Positions 47,591 through 59,185 are shown, counted from the first letter of the stretch. The stretch is 64,000 bases of DNA from Novosphingobium kaempferiae (GCF_021227995.1 NZ_CP089301.1:4588001-4652000); one strand, 5' to 3'. Made by a program: numbers and translations. The notes: generated from the sequence alone by a model not told the origin.

Positions 47591-48544
47591 ATGGAGATGC
47601 CCTTGTCCCAATCCGCCGCCGTGGACCCCGCCAGCCTGCCGGCCATCGAGCTCAATCCCATCGAGTTCGTGGCGCAGGACCGTGCGCCGCGACGGGGACG
47701 CAACGCGATATTCTCCATCGTGCTGTCGCTCGCGGTGATCGCGGCGGTGGTGCTGGAGACGCGCAGCCTCGACTTGTGGCGCATGGCCGAGATGATCCCG
47801 ACCTCGCCGGGGTTCTGGCTGATCTTCGCCGCTTCCTACCTCGCCGCTCCGGCGGGCGACTGGCTGATCTTCCGGCAGCTCTGGCGCATTCCGGGCAGTG
47901 GAATCCTGCCGCTGCTGCGCAAGAAGATCTACAACGAGCTGCTGCTGGGCTATCTCGGCGAAGCCTATTTCTACACCTGGGCGCGCCGCCGCGTGACGCT
48001 GACCGCGACGCCGTTCGGCGCGGTCAAGGACGTGGCGATCCTGTCGGCGGTCACCGGCAACCTGGTGACGCTGGGGCTGCTGGTCGTGGCGGTGCCGTTC
48101 CTTGGCTTCGACAAGCTGGGCATCGACGGGCGCGTGCTCACCGGCTCGCTGGCGGTGATTCTGACGATCTCGCTCGGCGCCATGGCCTTCCGCCGCCGCG
48201 TGTTCACGCTCCCGCGCGAGGAACTGTGGATGATCGCCGGCATCCATTTCGCGCGCATCGTGGCCTCCACCGTGCTGCTCGCGATGCTCTGGCACCTCGT
48301 CCTGCCCGAAGTCGCGCTGAGCTGGTGGCTCTATCTCTCGACCCTGCGCCTGCTGGTTTCGCGCCTGCCGTTGGTGCCCAACAAGGATCTGCTTTTCGCG
48401 GGCATCACCGTGGTGGTGCTGGGCGAGGAGCGGGACATCGGCGCGCTCATGGCGCTGATGGCGGGGCTGATCCTGGCCACGCACCTCGTGCTCGGCGCGC
48501 TCATCGCCCTCAACGATCTGGCCAACCCGGAGCGACGTTCATGA
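47591..48544 (+). CDS. Flippase-like polytopic membrane protein
   Basis: A 317-residue inner-membrane protein with about eight hydrophobic helices (for example FSIVLSLAVIAAVVLE, WLIFAASYLAAPAGDWLIF, AVTGNLVTLGLLVVAVPFL, LMALMAGLILATHLVLGALI). The sequence between helices 2 and 3 (RKKIYNELLLGYLGEAYFY) recalls lysyl-phosphatidylglycerol synthetase/UPF0104-type membrane domains, some of which flip lipids. No catalytic soluble domain is attached. It lies between two glycosyltransferase genes and overlaps the next gene by four bases (ATGA), so transport of a glycolipid or glycan intermediate is the likeliest role. That function is inferred. Confidence 0.7.
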   Translation: MEMPLSQSAAVDPASLPAIELNPIEFVAQDRAPRRGRNAIFSIVLSLAVIAAVVLETRSLDLWRMAEMIPTSPGFWLIFAASYLAAPAGDWLIFRQLWRIPGSGILPLLRKKIYNELLLGYLGEAYFYTWARRRVTLTATPFGAVKDVAILSAVTGNLVTLGLLVVAVPFLGFDKLGIDGRVLTGSLAVILTISLGAMAFRRRVFTLPREELWMIAGIHFARIVASTVLLAMLWHLVLPEVALSWWLYLSTLRLLVSRLPLVPNKDLLFAGITVVVLGEERDIGALMALMAGLILATHLVLGALIALNDLANPERRS

Positions 48545-49050
48545 TCGGATCCCTGCTCACGCTGGCGGCGGGCGCCGCGCTGATCCCGTCCACCCCCGAT
48601 CTCGGCAAGGCCGAGGCGCGATGCAGACCGGGCGACGACGCCTCGTTCGAAGTGCAGGTGAAGGGCCTGAAGGACCGCACCGGCAACCTCAAGCTGGAGG
48701 TCTATCCGGCCAACGACACCGACTTCCTGGCCGACGACAACAAGCTGATCAGCGCGGGCAAGACCTTCCGCCGCGTCGAGGTTCCGGTGCCCGCCAGCGG
48801 CCCGGTGCGGCTCTGCGTGCGCGTACCCGGTCCCGGTCGCTATGCCGTCAGCCTGCTTCACGATCGCGACGAGAACCGCAAGTTCGGCTGGAGGATCGAC
48901 GGCATCGGCTTCGCGGGCAACCCGAAGCTCGGCTGGAGCAAGCCGCATGCGAACAAGGCCAGCGCCATGGTGGAGGGCGTGCGCACCCCGATCACCATCG
49001 TCCTGAACTACCGCCGGGGCTTCGGCGTCGCCCCGCTCGCATCGAACTGA
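48541..49050 (+). CDS. DUF2141 domain protein, exported
   Basis: A 169-residue protein with a short N-terminal hydrophobic segment (GSLLTLAAGAALIPS), probably a signal peptide. The DUF2141 beta-sandwich follows: SFEVQVKGLKDRTGNLKLEVYP, RRVEVPVPASGPVRLCVRVPGPGRYAVSLLHDRDENRKFGW and GIGFAGNPKLGWSKP. Function is unknown, but the domain is an envelope protein often found beside sugar and lipid genes. It is translationally coupled to the membrane protein upstream and followed after 11 bases by a glycosyltransferase. Confidence 0.82.
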   Translation: MIGSLLTLAAGAALIPSTPDLGKAEARCRPGDDASFEVQVKGLKDRTGNLKLEVYPANDTDFLADDNKLISAGKTFRRVEVPVPASGPVRLCVRVPGPGRYAVSLLHDRDENRKFGWRIDGIGFAGNPKLGWSKPHANKASAMVEGVRTPITIVLNYRRGFGVAPLASN

Positions 49051-49061
49051 GGGAGAAGGGC

Positions 49062-50213
49062 ATGAGGATCGTCGACGTCTGCGCCTTCTACTCGCCCTAC
49101 GGCGGCGGCGTGCGCACCTATGTGGAGCAGAAGCTGCGGGTAGGCCCGGAACTGGGGCACGAGATCGTCATCCTCGCCCCAGGCGACGAGGACGCGGTGA
49201 TCGAGCGAGGGCCGAACGCGCGCATCATCACGCTGAAGAACCCGCGCCTGCCGGTGGACCGCAAGTACTGGTACTTCGCTTCGGCCCCCCAGCTTCACGA
49301 CGCGCTGGACGAGCTTCAGCCCGATTTCGTCGAAGCGGCATCGCCGTGGCGCAGCGCCTCGCTGGTCGCGGAATGGGCGGGACCGGCGCCGCGCAGCCTC
49401 ATCATGCACGCCGACCCGATGTCGGCCTATGCCTACCGCTGGCTGGGGCAGGTCTTCGCGCGGGACACCATCGACCGGCAGTTCTCGATGTTCTGGGAGC
49501 ATCTGCGCCGCCACAGCCGCCGCTTCGACCATGTCGTCTGCGCCAATTCCAGCCTGACGCGGCGACTGGCCGAAAGCGGGGTTTCGGCGACGGTGACGGT
49601 GCCGATGGGGGTCGAGCCGGGGCGTTATTCTCCGCAGAACCGTAACGCCGCCCTTCGCGCGCGGCTGCTCGCGGCCTGCGACCTGCCGGAAAGCGCCAGC
49701 CTGCTACTGGGCATCGGTCGGCTTGCCGGAGAGAAGCGCTGGCCGATGGTGATCGACGCGGTCTCCGCCGCGTCGCGCGAGATGCCGATCGGGCTGGTGC
49801 TGTTCGGCGAGGGGCGTGAACAGCGCGCGATCCTCAAGCACATCGGGGAGAACCCGCATGTCCGCCTGTTCGAGCCCGAGCGCGATCCGACGATCTTCCC
49901 CCGCATCATCGCCAGCGCCGACGCGCTTGTCCACGGCAGCGAGGCGGAGACGTTCTGCATGGTCGCCGCCGAGGCGAGGGCGAGCGGCATTCCGATCATC
50001 GTGCCCGACGAGGGCGGCGCGGTCGACCACGCCGCGCGCGGCGGCGGAGTGACGTATGCGGCCCGTGATGCGGCAGCGGCGGCGCGAGCCATCGTCGCGG
50101 TGCTCGAGGATCGCTCGCATTGTCCGCAACTGGCGCGGACCAGCACGGATCATTTCGTGGATCTGTTTGCGATGTATGAGACGACCGCCAACGGCGTGCT
50201 GCGCGCGGCTTGA
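49062..50213 (+). CDS. GT4-family glycosyltransferase, second copy in cluster
   Basis: A 383-residue GT-B glycosyltransferase. The N-terminus shows VDVCAFYSPYGGGVRTYVEQ, an acceptor-side GGG loop. The donor domain carries LGIGRLAGEKRWPMVIDAV, LFGEGREQRAIL and the nucleotide-sugar region SEAETFCMVAAEARASGIPIIV (E-x7-E). It is not a close copy of the enzyme at 46389, so the cluster probably performs two successive sugar transfers. GGGAGAAGG precedes the ATG. It ends the operon, followed by family B and C palindromes. Confidence 0.88.
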   Translation: MRIVDVCAFYSPYGGGVRTYVEQKLRVGPELGHEIVILAPGDEDAVIERGPNARIITLKNPRLPVDRKYWYFASAPQLHDALDELQPDFVEAASPWRSASLVAEWAGPAPRSLIMHADPMSAYAYRWLGQVFARDTIDRQFSMFWEHLRRHSRRFDHVVCANSSLTRRLAESGVSATVTVPMGVEPGRYSPQNRNAALRARLLAACDLPESASLLLGIGRLAGEKRWPMVIDAVSAASREMPIGLVLFGEGREQRAILKHIGENPHVRLFEPERDPTIFPRIIASADALVHGSEAETFCMVAAEARASGIPIIVPDEGGAVDHAARGGGVTYAARDAAAAARAIVAVLEDRSHCPQLARTSTDHFVDLFAMYETTANGVLRAA

Positions 50214-50237
50214 TCGATACAATCTGACGCTACTTAC

Positions 50238-50315
50238 TCGTCATTGCGAGCGTAGCGAAGCAATCCATAGTCGTGGGTCGACCATGGATTGCTTCGCTAC
50301 GCTCGCAATGACGAA
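50238..50315. repeat. REP-like palindrome, family B copy 6
   Basis: Arms TCGTCATTGCGAGCGTAGCG and complement flank a short centre. It begins 24 bases after the glycosyltransferase stop. Confidence 0.85.
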
Positions 50316-50348
50316 TGGTGGTTCAAATTGATGGTACTGATCTCTCCC

Positions 50349-50428
50349 CCCGCTCACGCTGAGCTTGTCGAAGCGCGTGAGGCGTGGCGCCCGGTCGCCG
50401 GGGGCTTCGACAGGCTCAGCCTGAGCGG
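50349..50428. repeat. Palindromic repeat, family C copy 3
   Basis: The arms occur in reverse order compared with copies 1 and 2: CCGCTCACGCTGAGCTTGTC first, then GGGGCTTCGACAGGCTCAGC. It separates the convergent glycosyltransferase and glycosidase genes. Confidence 0.8.
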
Positions 50429-50456
50429 AGTTGAGAGGCCTTTGGGGGATTAGAGC

Positions 50457-52913
<2,457 letters not shown>

Positions 52914-53080
52914 GCGGCGTCCTTGGCTTGCGATTGCGACCGGAGGATGGCGGGTCGAAGGGAGCGGGCGGCGGCCGGTCTCTTGATCGTGCCGCCGCCC
53001 GGAGTGACGGCCCGTGCTGCGGAGGAGGGTGCAGCGGCGGGCATCACCGGGAGCTATGTGGGGAGCGGTTCATGCTCCGG

Positions 53081-53120
53081 GAAATTGTCCCGTCGCTCCC
53101 GGGCAAGCGGGAGCGACGGG
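53081..53120 (-). terminator. Hairpin after the sugar-locus TonB receptor
   Basis: CCCGTCGCTCCCG and CGGGAGCGACGGG form a 13-bp perfect stem with a six-base loop, about 75 bases beyond the receptor stop and followed on the minus strand by ACAATTTCC. It may terminate, or partly attenuate before the GH3 gene downstream. Confidence 0.5.
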
Positions 53121-53196
53121 TGGATCGTGACGGGCTGTCCGGCATGATCCCGGCAGCCGGGATCGAGGGGGCAAGGGCCGGACGGCTCGCCAGGGC

Positions 53197-55650
53197 TTAG
53201 AAGTTGGCCTTGGCCCGCACGCCCCAGGTACGCGGCGCCTGCAGGTTCGACAGGAACACCGGATCGTAGCGCGGCGCGCCGAAGGCGCTGGCGTTGGTGC
53301 GGATTCTGCCGTTCTCGATGTTCTGCACGAAGGCCTCGACCGTGTAGTTGCCGTCAGGCGCGGTGAAGCGCAGCGCGGCATCCGAGCGGAAGTAGGCCTT
53401 CTGGCGATCCCAGTCGGTGCCGTTGGTGCCGCGATCGGGCATGTTGTCCGCAGGCAGGTTGGCGTTGACGAAGGGGTTGGCGTCGCCGTTGAAGTAGCTC
53501 AGCCAGCTTGCCGTCTCGTAGTGCGTGGTCAGGCGCGGGGTGATCGTCGCGCCACTCGCCAGTTCGAAGTCGTGCTCGTAGCTGATCGTCGCCGAGAAGC
53601 GCGGCGCGTGGGCCAGTTCGTTGCCCTTGAGCTGCGCGATCGAGGACTGCTTGCCACCGTCATAGAGGCGACCGTCGACGCTTTCCAGATCGTCCAGCTT
53701 GGTCTTCTGGAGCGTGCCGGAGAACTGCAGGCGGTCGGCGGGGGTGAAGTTGGCTGTCAGTTCCGCTTCCAGACCGTAGGCCTTCGCGCCGTCGGCGTTC
53801 TGCGTCACGATCTGGCTGCGCACGACGTTGCCCTGCGCATCGCGGAAGGTGACGGCCTGGTTGACCTGGTAGCCCTTGAAGTCGCTGTAGTAGGCCGCAA
53901 GGTTCAGGGTGACCATGCGGTCGAGGAAGCGGCTCTTGAGGCCGACTTCATAGTTCGTCAGCGTTTCTGGATCGGTCAGCCCGGCGTTGTCCTGGATGTT
54001 GCCGGACTTGAAGCCGGTGCTGATGCTGGCGTAGCCCAGCACGTCCTCGGCGATGTCCGCATCGACGCGGGCGAGGTACGTCAGCTTGTTCCACTTGCCC
54101 TTCACGTCGTTGCTGGAGATCGAGAAGCCCGGCAGCAGGGCGACGAGTTCCTGCGCGGTGGCGTTCGGATAGGCACCGAAGATGCCGCCCTGGCAGGCGC
54201 CGCCGGGGGCGAGGTCCGCCGGGGTGCAGCCCGCGCCCGAATAGGTCACGTTGCGGCCGCCGATGTCTTCCTTCTTGTCCGACGTGTAGCGCAGGCCGCC
54301 GGTGACGCGGATCGCGTCGGTCGCGTGCCAGACCACCTGTCCGAACACCGCGCGGGAATCGATCTGGCGGTTTGCCTGGATGAAGCTGCCCGCCCAGCTG
54401 AAGGTGCCGTCTCGGTAGCCGTTGCGCTGGTCGATGTCGAAGCGGATGCGGTTCTTCTCGTGGCTGTAGTAGGCGCCGAGGATCCAGTCGAAGGTCTGCT
54501 CGCCGCTCGACTTCAGCTGAACTTCGTGGCTCTGGAAGTCATAGCGCGAGGACAGCGTGCGGTTTTCGCCGAAGGCGCCGAGCGGCAGGTCGTTGCCCGC
54601 CGCGTCCTTCTGGCCCGTCGGCGGCAGCGCGCCCGCGTCGGCGTCGGTCTGGGTCGAGCCGCCGATGCGCGACCAGCCGGCGATGTAGCTGACCTGGATG
54701 CCGTCGGTCACGTCGTAGTTCATCGTGCTGCGCACGGCGGCCGAGTAGCGGTCGGTGTCGGGCGCGGTGTCGGACAGGGTGGACCAGCGCTTGGTGCCCG
54801 CGCGCGGGGTCTGGAGCAGGCCGATGACCGGTGCGCCGGTGTCCCAGAAGCCTTCTGCCGAGAGGTTCCAGCTGAACTTGTCGCTCGGCTGCCAGAGCAG
54901 CGAGCCGCGAACCGACTTCTGGTCGGCGGCGTAGTACTTCTTGCCGCGCGTGACGAAGGCCGACTTGTTGATGCCGTCGATGTCGGGCGCGGGCTGGAAG
55001 TCGGCAAAGCCGTCGTGCCGGTCGGCGACGAAGGCGATGCGCGCGGCCAGCGTGTCGGTGATCGGCAGGTTGATCGCGCCACGGATGCCGAGGCGGTCGT
55101 AGTTGCCGCCGGTCACTTCCACGTTGCCCTCGAACTCGCCCAGCTTGGGCTTGGCCGAGATCAGGCTGAGCGCGCCGACGGTGGCGTTGCGGCCGAACAG
55201 CGTGCCCTGCGGGCCGCGCAGAACCTCGACGCGCTCCATGTCGTACATCAGCACCGACGCGCCCTGCGAGCGGGGCGAGTAGATGCCGTCGACGTAGATC
55301 GCGACTTCGGGGTCGGCGACTTCGGTATAGGCGCTGTCGTTGCCGATGCCGCGCAGCGTCAGCAGCACCGCCGACTGGTCGCCCTGCTGGTTGAACTGGA
55401 GCGAGGGGACGAAGCGGGCGAGGTCGGTGACGTCCTTCACCTGCTGCTTGTCGAGCTGCGCCTGGCCGAAGGCGGAAACCGCGATCGGGGTGGACTGCAG
55501 CGTCGTTTCGCGGCGCGTGGCGGTGACGATGATGTCGCCGTCCGAGGCCGGAGCGGCAGCCTGCGGGGCGGTATCCTGTGCGTAGACGGGTGCGGCAATG
55601 AGCATTGCAGTCGCAAGCGCCGTGCTCGCGATGAGCGCGTTCCGGGTCAT
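53197..55650 (-). CDS. TonB-dependent receptor of the sugar-utilisation locus
   Basis: An 817-residue outer-membrane receptor. It has a signal peptide (IASTALATAMLIAAPVYA, cleavage near VYA-Q) and a TonB-box-like DGDIIVTATRRE. The plug includes LTLRGIGNDSAYTEVADPEVA and MYDMERVEVLRGPQGTLFGRNATVGALS. A long barrel ends in VRAKANF. It resembles SusC-independent sphingomonad receptors for plant oligosaccharides. AGGGAGAGAG precedes the ATG. It is divergent from the permease and has two LacI-type palindromes upstream. Confidence 0.92.
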   Translation of the reverse strand: MTRNALIASTALATAMLIAAPVYAQDTAPQAAAPASDGDIIVTATRRETTLQSTPIAVSAFGQAQLDKQQVKDVTDLARFVPSLQFNQQGDQSAVLLTLRGIGNDSAYTEVADPEVAIYVDGIYSPRSQGASVLMYDMERVEVLRGPQGTLFGRNATVGALSLISAKPKLGEFEGNVEVTGGNYDRLGIRGAINLPITDTLAARIAFVADRHDGFADFQPAPDIDGINKSAFVTRGKKYYAADQKSVRGSLLWQPSDKFSWNLSAEGFWDTGAPVIGLLQTPRAGTKRWSTLSDTAPDTDRYSAAVRSTMNYDVTDGIQVSYIAGWSRIGGSTQTDADAGALPPTGQKDAAGNDLPLGAFGENRTLSSRYDFQSHEVQLKSSGEQTFDWILGAYYSHEKNRIRFDIDQRNGYRDGTFSWAGSFIQANRQIDSRAVFGQVVWHATDAIRVTGGLRYTSDKKEDIGGRNVTYSGAGCTPADLAPGGACQGGIFGAYPNATAQELVALLPGFSISSNDVKGKWNKLTYLARVDADIAEDVLGYASISTGFKSGNIQDNAGLTDPETLTNYEVGLKSRFLDRMVTLNLAAYYSDFKGYQVNQAVTFRDAQGNVVRSQIVTQNADGAKAYGLEAELTANFTPADRLQFSGTLQKTKLDDLESVDGRLYDGGKQSSIAQLKGNELAHAPRFSATISYEHDFELASGATITPRLTTHYETASWLSYFNGDANPFVNANLPADNMPDRGTNGTDWDRQKAYFRSDAALRFTAPDGNYTVEAFVQNIENGRIRTNASAFGAPRYDPVFLSNLQAPRTWGVRAKANF

Positions 55651-55706
55651 CTCTCTCTCTCCCTGAAGCAGACCTTTCTGCTTTCCGGCCGCTCGTAGAC
55701 CAAAGC

Positions 55707-55745
55707 TTGACATCGTTGTCAACATTCATTCTGACATCGATGTCA
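55707..55745. promoter_or_regulatory. Two LacI-type operators between TonB receptor and permease
   Basis: TTGACATCGTTGTCAA (55707-55722) and TGACATCGATGTCA (55732-55745) share TGACA/TGTCA half-sites and have centres 24 bp apart. A weaker CGACATTGTCAG follows at 55749. They lie between divergent genes whose operon also encodes a LacI regulator, the likely binder. Confidence 0.7.
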
Positions 55746-55790
55746 AATCGACATTGTCAGAGCTTCCCCGGTCGAAGGAAGCGCGATAGG

Positions 55791-57059
55791 ATGCCGCCGA
55801 ACATGACTGCCCCGATGGCGAAGGCCGAGATTTCCTTGCGAAAACCCGATGATGAACGTGCCGCTAACCTGCTCTTCCGGCTGGCAGTGGGGGTTTTCTT
55901 CATCGGCGGATTCCTGACGTCCTCGGTCAGCCTGCTGGTGCCGCAGCTCAAGCTGATGCTCGCGCTCGACTATGCGGGCGCGCTCATGGTGCAGTTGGCG
56001 TTCCATGCGAGCTACCTGCTGTTCGCGCTGCCGATCACGGCCTTCATCGTCGCATCGGGCTACATGCGTGCCATCGCGGTGGGACTGGCGGTGATGGGAG
56101 CGGGCTGCATCTCGCTTGCCGTCGCGCAGGGAAGCCTGTCGTTCGCGCTGGTGCTCGGCGCGCTGCTGCTGCTGTCGGCGGGGCAGACGTTCCTGCAGAT
56201 CGCGGCGAACACGGTGGTCACGGTGATCGGCTCGGCGCGCGGAGCGGCGGTGCGGCTGACGTTGTTGCAGGGGTTCAATTCGCTGGGCACCGTAGTCGGC
56301 CCGCTGGTGAGCGCGCCGCTGCTGCTGGCGCAGGTGGAGCGCGGCCACGCATGGCGCCCCGCAGCGACGCTGCCCTTCGTGGCGACCGCGCTGGTGACGC
56401 TGATGCTCGCCGCGGCCTACGCCCGCCATCGCGCCCTGCTGGGTGAGGCGGATCGCGGCGCGGCCTTCGTGCCCTTGCGGCGCATGTTCGGCGTCCTGCG
56501 CAATTCGCGGCGGCTGCGGTGGGGCACGGCGGCGATCTTCGTCTATGTCGGCGCGGAAGTGACGATCGGCGCGCTGCTGCCGAGCGTGCTGATGCGGCCC
56601 GATCGGCTGGGCGCGAGCGCAGTCGCGGCGGGGCAGCTTGTTGCTCTTTACTGGGCAGGCGCGATGGTCGGGCGCTTCGCGGGGGCCTGGGGCATGACGC
56701 GGGTGGTCGAGGCGCGGATGCTGCTGTGGGCCGCACTCGGCGCGGTCGCGCTCACGCTGGGCGCGGTGACGCTGCCCGGTGTCATCGGTGCGGCGGCGCT
56801 GGTCGCGGTGGGGCTGTGCAATTCGATCATGTACCCGACGATCTACGCGCTCGCGCTGCCGGGCGACGAGCGGCAGGCGCCGGTCGCCTCGATGTGGCTG
56901 TGCATGGCGGTCGTCGGCGGTGCGGTGGTGCCGGTGGCGACGGGCGTGGTCGCGGACATGACCGCGCTTCTGCCCTCGCTCGTCGTGCCTGCGGCGTGCT
57001 ACGCGCTCATCGCGGTATTCGCGGCGATCTGCCTGCGGCCGGGGGAGGCGCGGGCATGA
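55791..57059 (+). CDS. MFS sugar permease, FHS/GlcP-FucP type
   Basis: A 422-residue inner-membrane transporter with about twelve hydrophobic helices and a long central loop after helix 6 (ARHRALLGEADRGAAFVPLRRM). Its N-terminus FFIGGFLTSSVSLLVPQLK and LLQGFNSLGTVVGPLVSA match fucose-galactose-glucose:H+ symporters. It probably imports the sugar released by the GH3 enzyme. Methionines upstream overlap the operators, so the first ATG after them, with AAGGAAG ten bases before, is chosen. The stop overlaps the LacI start by four bases (ATGA). Confidence 0.87.
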   Translation: MPPNMTAPMAKAEISLRKPDDERAANLLFRLAVGVFFIGGFLTSSVSLLVPQLKLMLALDYAGALMVQLAFHASYLLFALPITAFIVASGYMRAIAVGLAVMGAGCISLAVAQGSLSFALVLGALLLLSAGQTFLQIAANTVVTVIGSARGAAVRLTLLQGFNSLGTVVGPLVSAPLLLAQVERGHAWRPAATLPFVATALVTLMLAAAYARHRALLGEADRGAAFVPLRRMFGVLRNSRRLRWGTAAIFVYVGAEVTIGALLPSVLMRPDRLGASAVAAGQLVALYWAGAMVGRFAGAWGMTRVVEARMLLWAALGAVALTLGAVTLPGVIGAAALVAVGLCNSIMYPTIYALALPGDERQAPVASMWLCMAVVGGAVVPVATGVVADMTALLPSLVVPAACYALIAVFAAICLRPGEARA

Positions 57060-58072
57060 AGACGGTCACGATCAAGGATGTCGCCGCGCGCGCGGGCGTC
57101 TCCCCCAAGACGGTCTCGCGCGTCATCAACGGCGAGGACCACGTCCGGCCCGAGATCCGCGAGGCGGTGCAACGCGTCGTGGCGGAACTGAATTACCGCC
57201 CCAACGCCTTCGCGCGCAGCCTGTCGAGTTCGCGCTCGTATCTGCTCGGCCTGTTCATCGACGATCCGGTGTCGGGCTACGCGGCGGAAGTCCAGCACGG
57301 CGCGCTTCTGCAATGCCGGGAGCGCAGCTATCACCTCGTCGTCGAGCCGGTCGACCTCAAGTGCGCGGACTGGCAGGACCATGTGCGGTCGAGCCTCGCC
57401 AGCCTGCGGCTCGACGGGGCCATCGTCGCGCCGCCGATCTGCGACGACGCGGAACTGCTGGCGATCTTCGCCGAGGCCGAGGTGCCGCATGTCCTCATCG
57501 CGCCGTCCGATCCGCCGGTGGATTCGGGCGCGGTGTGGATGGACGACCGTGCCGCCGCGCGCGAGATGGCGGACTACCTGCTCGGTCTCGGCCACCGCCG
57601 CATCGGCTTCATACAGGGGCCGGAGAGCCACAGCGCCTCGGCCCGGCGCGAGGAGGGTTTCCGCGCGGCACTGGCGGCGGCCGGGATCGCGGTGGACGAG
57701 CGGGCGGTAGTGCGGGGGGATTTCAGCTTCCGCTCGGGTCTGGAGCTGGGCGACGTGCTGCTCGACCTGCCCGATGCGCCCAGCGCGATCTTCGCCTGCA
57801 ATGACGACATGGCGCTCGGCGCGCTCATCACGGCGATGAAGCGGGGCATCACGGTGCCCGATCAGCTGTCGATATGCGGGTTCGACGATGTCGCGTCGTC
57901 GCGCGCGGCCTGGCCGCAGATCACGACGATCCGTCAGCCCAATGCGGAGATGGCGGCGGCGGCGGTCGACGTGCTGGTCGACCCGGCGTTCCGCAGGAAC
58001 AGCGCCGATCCCGCGTTCCGGCTCATGCTGGCGCACGCGATGATCGTCAGGGGAAGCACCGGCCCGGCATAG
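57056..58072 (+). CDS. LacI-family transcriptional regulator
   Basis: A 338-residue repressor with the N-terminal LacI helix-turn-helix (TIKDVAARAGVSPKTVSRVI, residues 4-23), hinge NYRPNAFARSLSS and a periplasmic-binding-protein-like sensor domain (about 60-338; IGFIQGPESHSASARR, DMALGALITAM, LSICGFDDVASS). It probably represses the divergent receptor-glycosidase and its own permease operon until the imported sugar binds. The two TGACA/TGTCA palindromes at 55707-55745 are the expected sites. It is translationally coupled to the permease. Confidence 0.93.
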   Translation: MKTVTIKDVAARAGVSPKTVSRVINGEDHVRPEIREAVQRVVAELNYRPNAFARSLSSSRSYLLGLFIDDPVSGYAAEVQHGALLQCRERSYHLVVEPVDLKCADWQDHVRSSLASLRLDGAIVAPPICDDAELLAIFAEAEVPHVLIAPSDPPVDSGAVWMDDRAAAREMADYLLGLGHRRIGFIQGPESHSASARREEGFRAALAAAGIAVDERAVVRGDFSFRSGLELGDVLLDLPDAPSAIFACNDDMALGALITAMKRGITVPDQLSICGFDDVASSRAAWPQITTIRQPNAEMAAAAVDVLVDPAFRRNSADPAFRLMLAHAMIVRGSTGPA

Positions 58073-58101
58073 CGAGCCGGGCGGTCAGGTGTTCCCGTCG
58101 G

Positions 58102-58374
58102 TCAGTTGACCCGGCGACGGTGCTTGCCGCCGTAAGTCTTGCCGCAATAGCTGTCCAGCTCGCGCATTTCCGTCGCGGCGGCAGAGGCCATGGCGGCGGT
58201 GCAGGGCAGGCTGGTTTCGTTCGCGGCGATGCGGGCTTCCACGCGGTCGCGCAGTTCCTCGATATCGGCGCGCGAAAGCACATTCTTCTCACGCAGGTAG
58301 CAGATCAGGCTCTGGAGCAGAATCATCGCCTTCTCGCCGGAATCAACTTCATTGGATTCAATCGCTTCGATCAT
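58102..58374 (-). CDS. Small cytoplasmic protein of unknown function
   Basis: A 90-residue protein with no signal peptide. The first half is acidic (IEAIESNEVDSGEKAMILL). A helical section (CYLREKNVLSRADIEELRDRV) follows, and the end carries one cysteine and a basic tail (CGKTYGGKHRRR). I do not recognise the family; similar small proteins occur in sphingomonads, but that is from general knowledge. GGACGGAG lies a few bases before the ATG. An alternative upstream ATG would add 27 unlike residues. It is convergent with the LacI gene. Confidence 0.65.
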   Translation of the reverse strand: MIEAIESNEVDSGEKAMILLQSLICYLREKNVLSRADIEELRDRVEARIAANETSLPCTAAMASAAATEMRELDSYCGKTYGGKHRRRVN

Positions 58375-58516
58375 GTCTCCGTCCTCTCGAGCGGCCGTTT
58401 CGGCCGGCGTTGAAGACAGGATGATACAACACCGAAACGATGTCCAGTGAGTCAAAAGAACAGCGTTCCCTTGTTGTAATTTATTGTGCGGCGCAATAAT
58501 CGGAAAGCAAGTAGCT

Positions 58517-59155
58517 TTATTGCTCCAGCGCGGCGACCTCCTGCCGCAGCAGCGAGGCGAGGCGGCAGTGCAGCGCCTCGTGGTCGCTGCCGGGGGACAG
58601 TTCGCGAAGGGCCACCATGCCCCATGACATCGTGATGATGAAGTCCATCACCGTCGACTGCCGCTGTGCCGAAGCCTCGGGCGCGAGCGAGGTCAGCGCT
58701 TCCCCCAGACTGGCACGCAGGCGGGTGTCGACCTTGGCGTTCATCTGCGCGATCGCGGGATTTCTGCCGACTTCGGCCAGCAGCTCGCACATCAGGCGGC
58801 GATCATCGCAATCGGGCTCGTCGAAGCCGACGCGCTCGATCCAGGCGAGGATCGCGGCGCGGTCCTGCGCGGCGACGGCGGCGCTCAGCGTCTCCTCGTC
58901 GAGCCATGTCGTGATCTCGGATTCGCAGATGGCGGAGATGATCGCCTCCTTGTTGGCGAAGTCCCGGTAGATCTGTCCCACGGCGATGCCTGAAGCCGCG
59001 GCGATCTGCGCCATTCCGGTCTGATGGAACCCGCGCTCGACAAAAAGGTTACGCGCGGTGTCGAGCAGGTGCTGTCGGCGTGCGGCCGACTTTGCAGCTC
59101 GGGGGCTTTCCGTAGTACTCTCGGTTGTCATTTCCCTGTCCGGCTTGCTTTTCAT
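58517..59155 (-). CDS. TetR-family transcriptional regulator
   Basis: A 212-residue TetR/AcrR-type repressor. The DNA-binding domain (about 25-75) shows RQHLLDTARNLFVERGFHQTG, AQIAAASGIAVGQIYRDFANKEAI, and the variable ligand-binding helices follow. It is divergent from an RND efflux operon, and the intergenic TGAGTGA/TCACTCA palindrome is its probable operator, so it should repress the pump until a drug or metabolite binds. The start is the ATG before KSKPDRE; a TTG upstream and an ATG eight codons downstream are alternatives. Confidence 0.9.
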   Translation of the reverse strand: MKSKPDREMTTESTTESPRAAKSAARRQHLLDTARNLFVERGFHQTGMAQIAAASGIAVGQIYRDFANKEAIISAICESEITTWLDEETLSAAVAAQDRAAILAWIERVGFDEPDCDDRRLMCELLAEVGRNPAIAQMNAKVDTRLRASLGEALTSLAPEASAQRQSTVMDFIITMSWGMVALRELSPGSDHEALHCRLASLLRQEVAALEQ

Positions 59156-59185
59156 GCTGCGACGCAATAACAGTCGCGCGAATCA

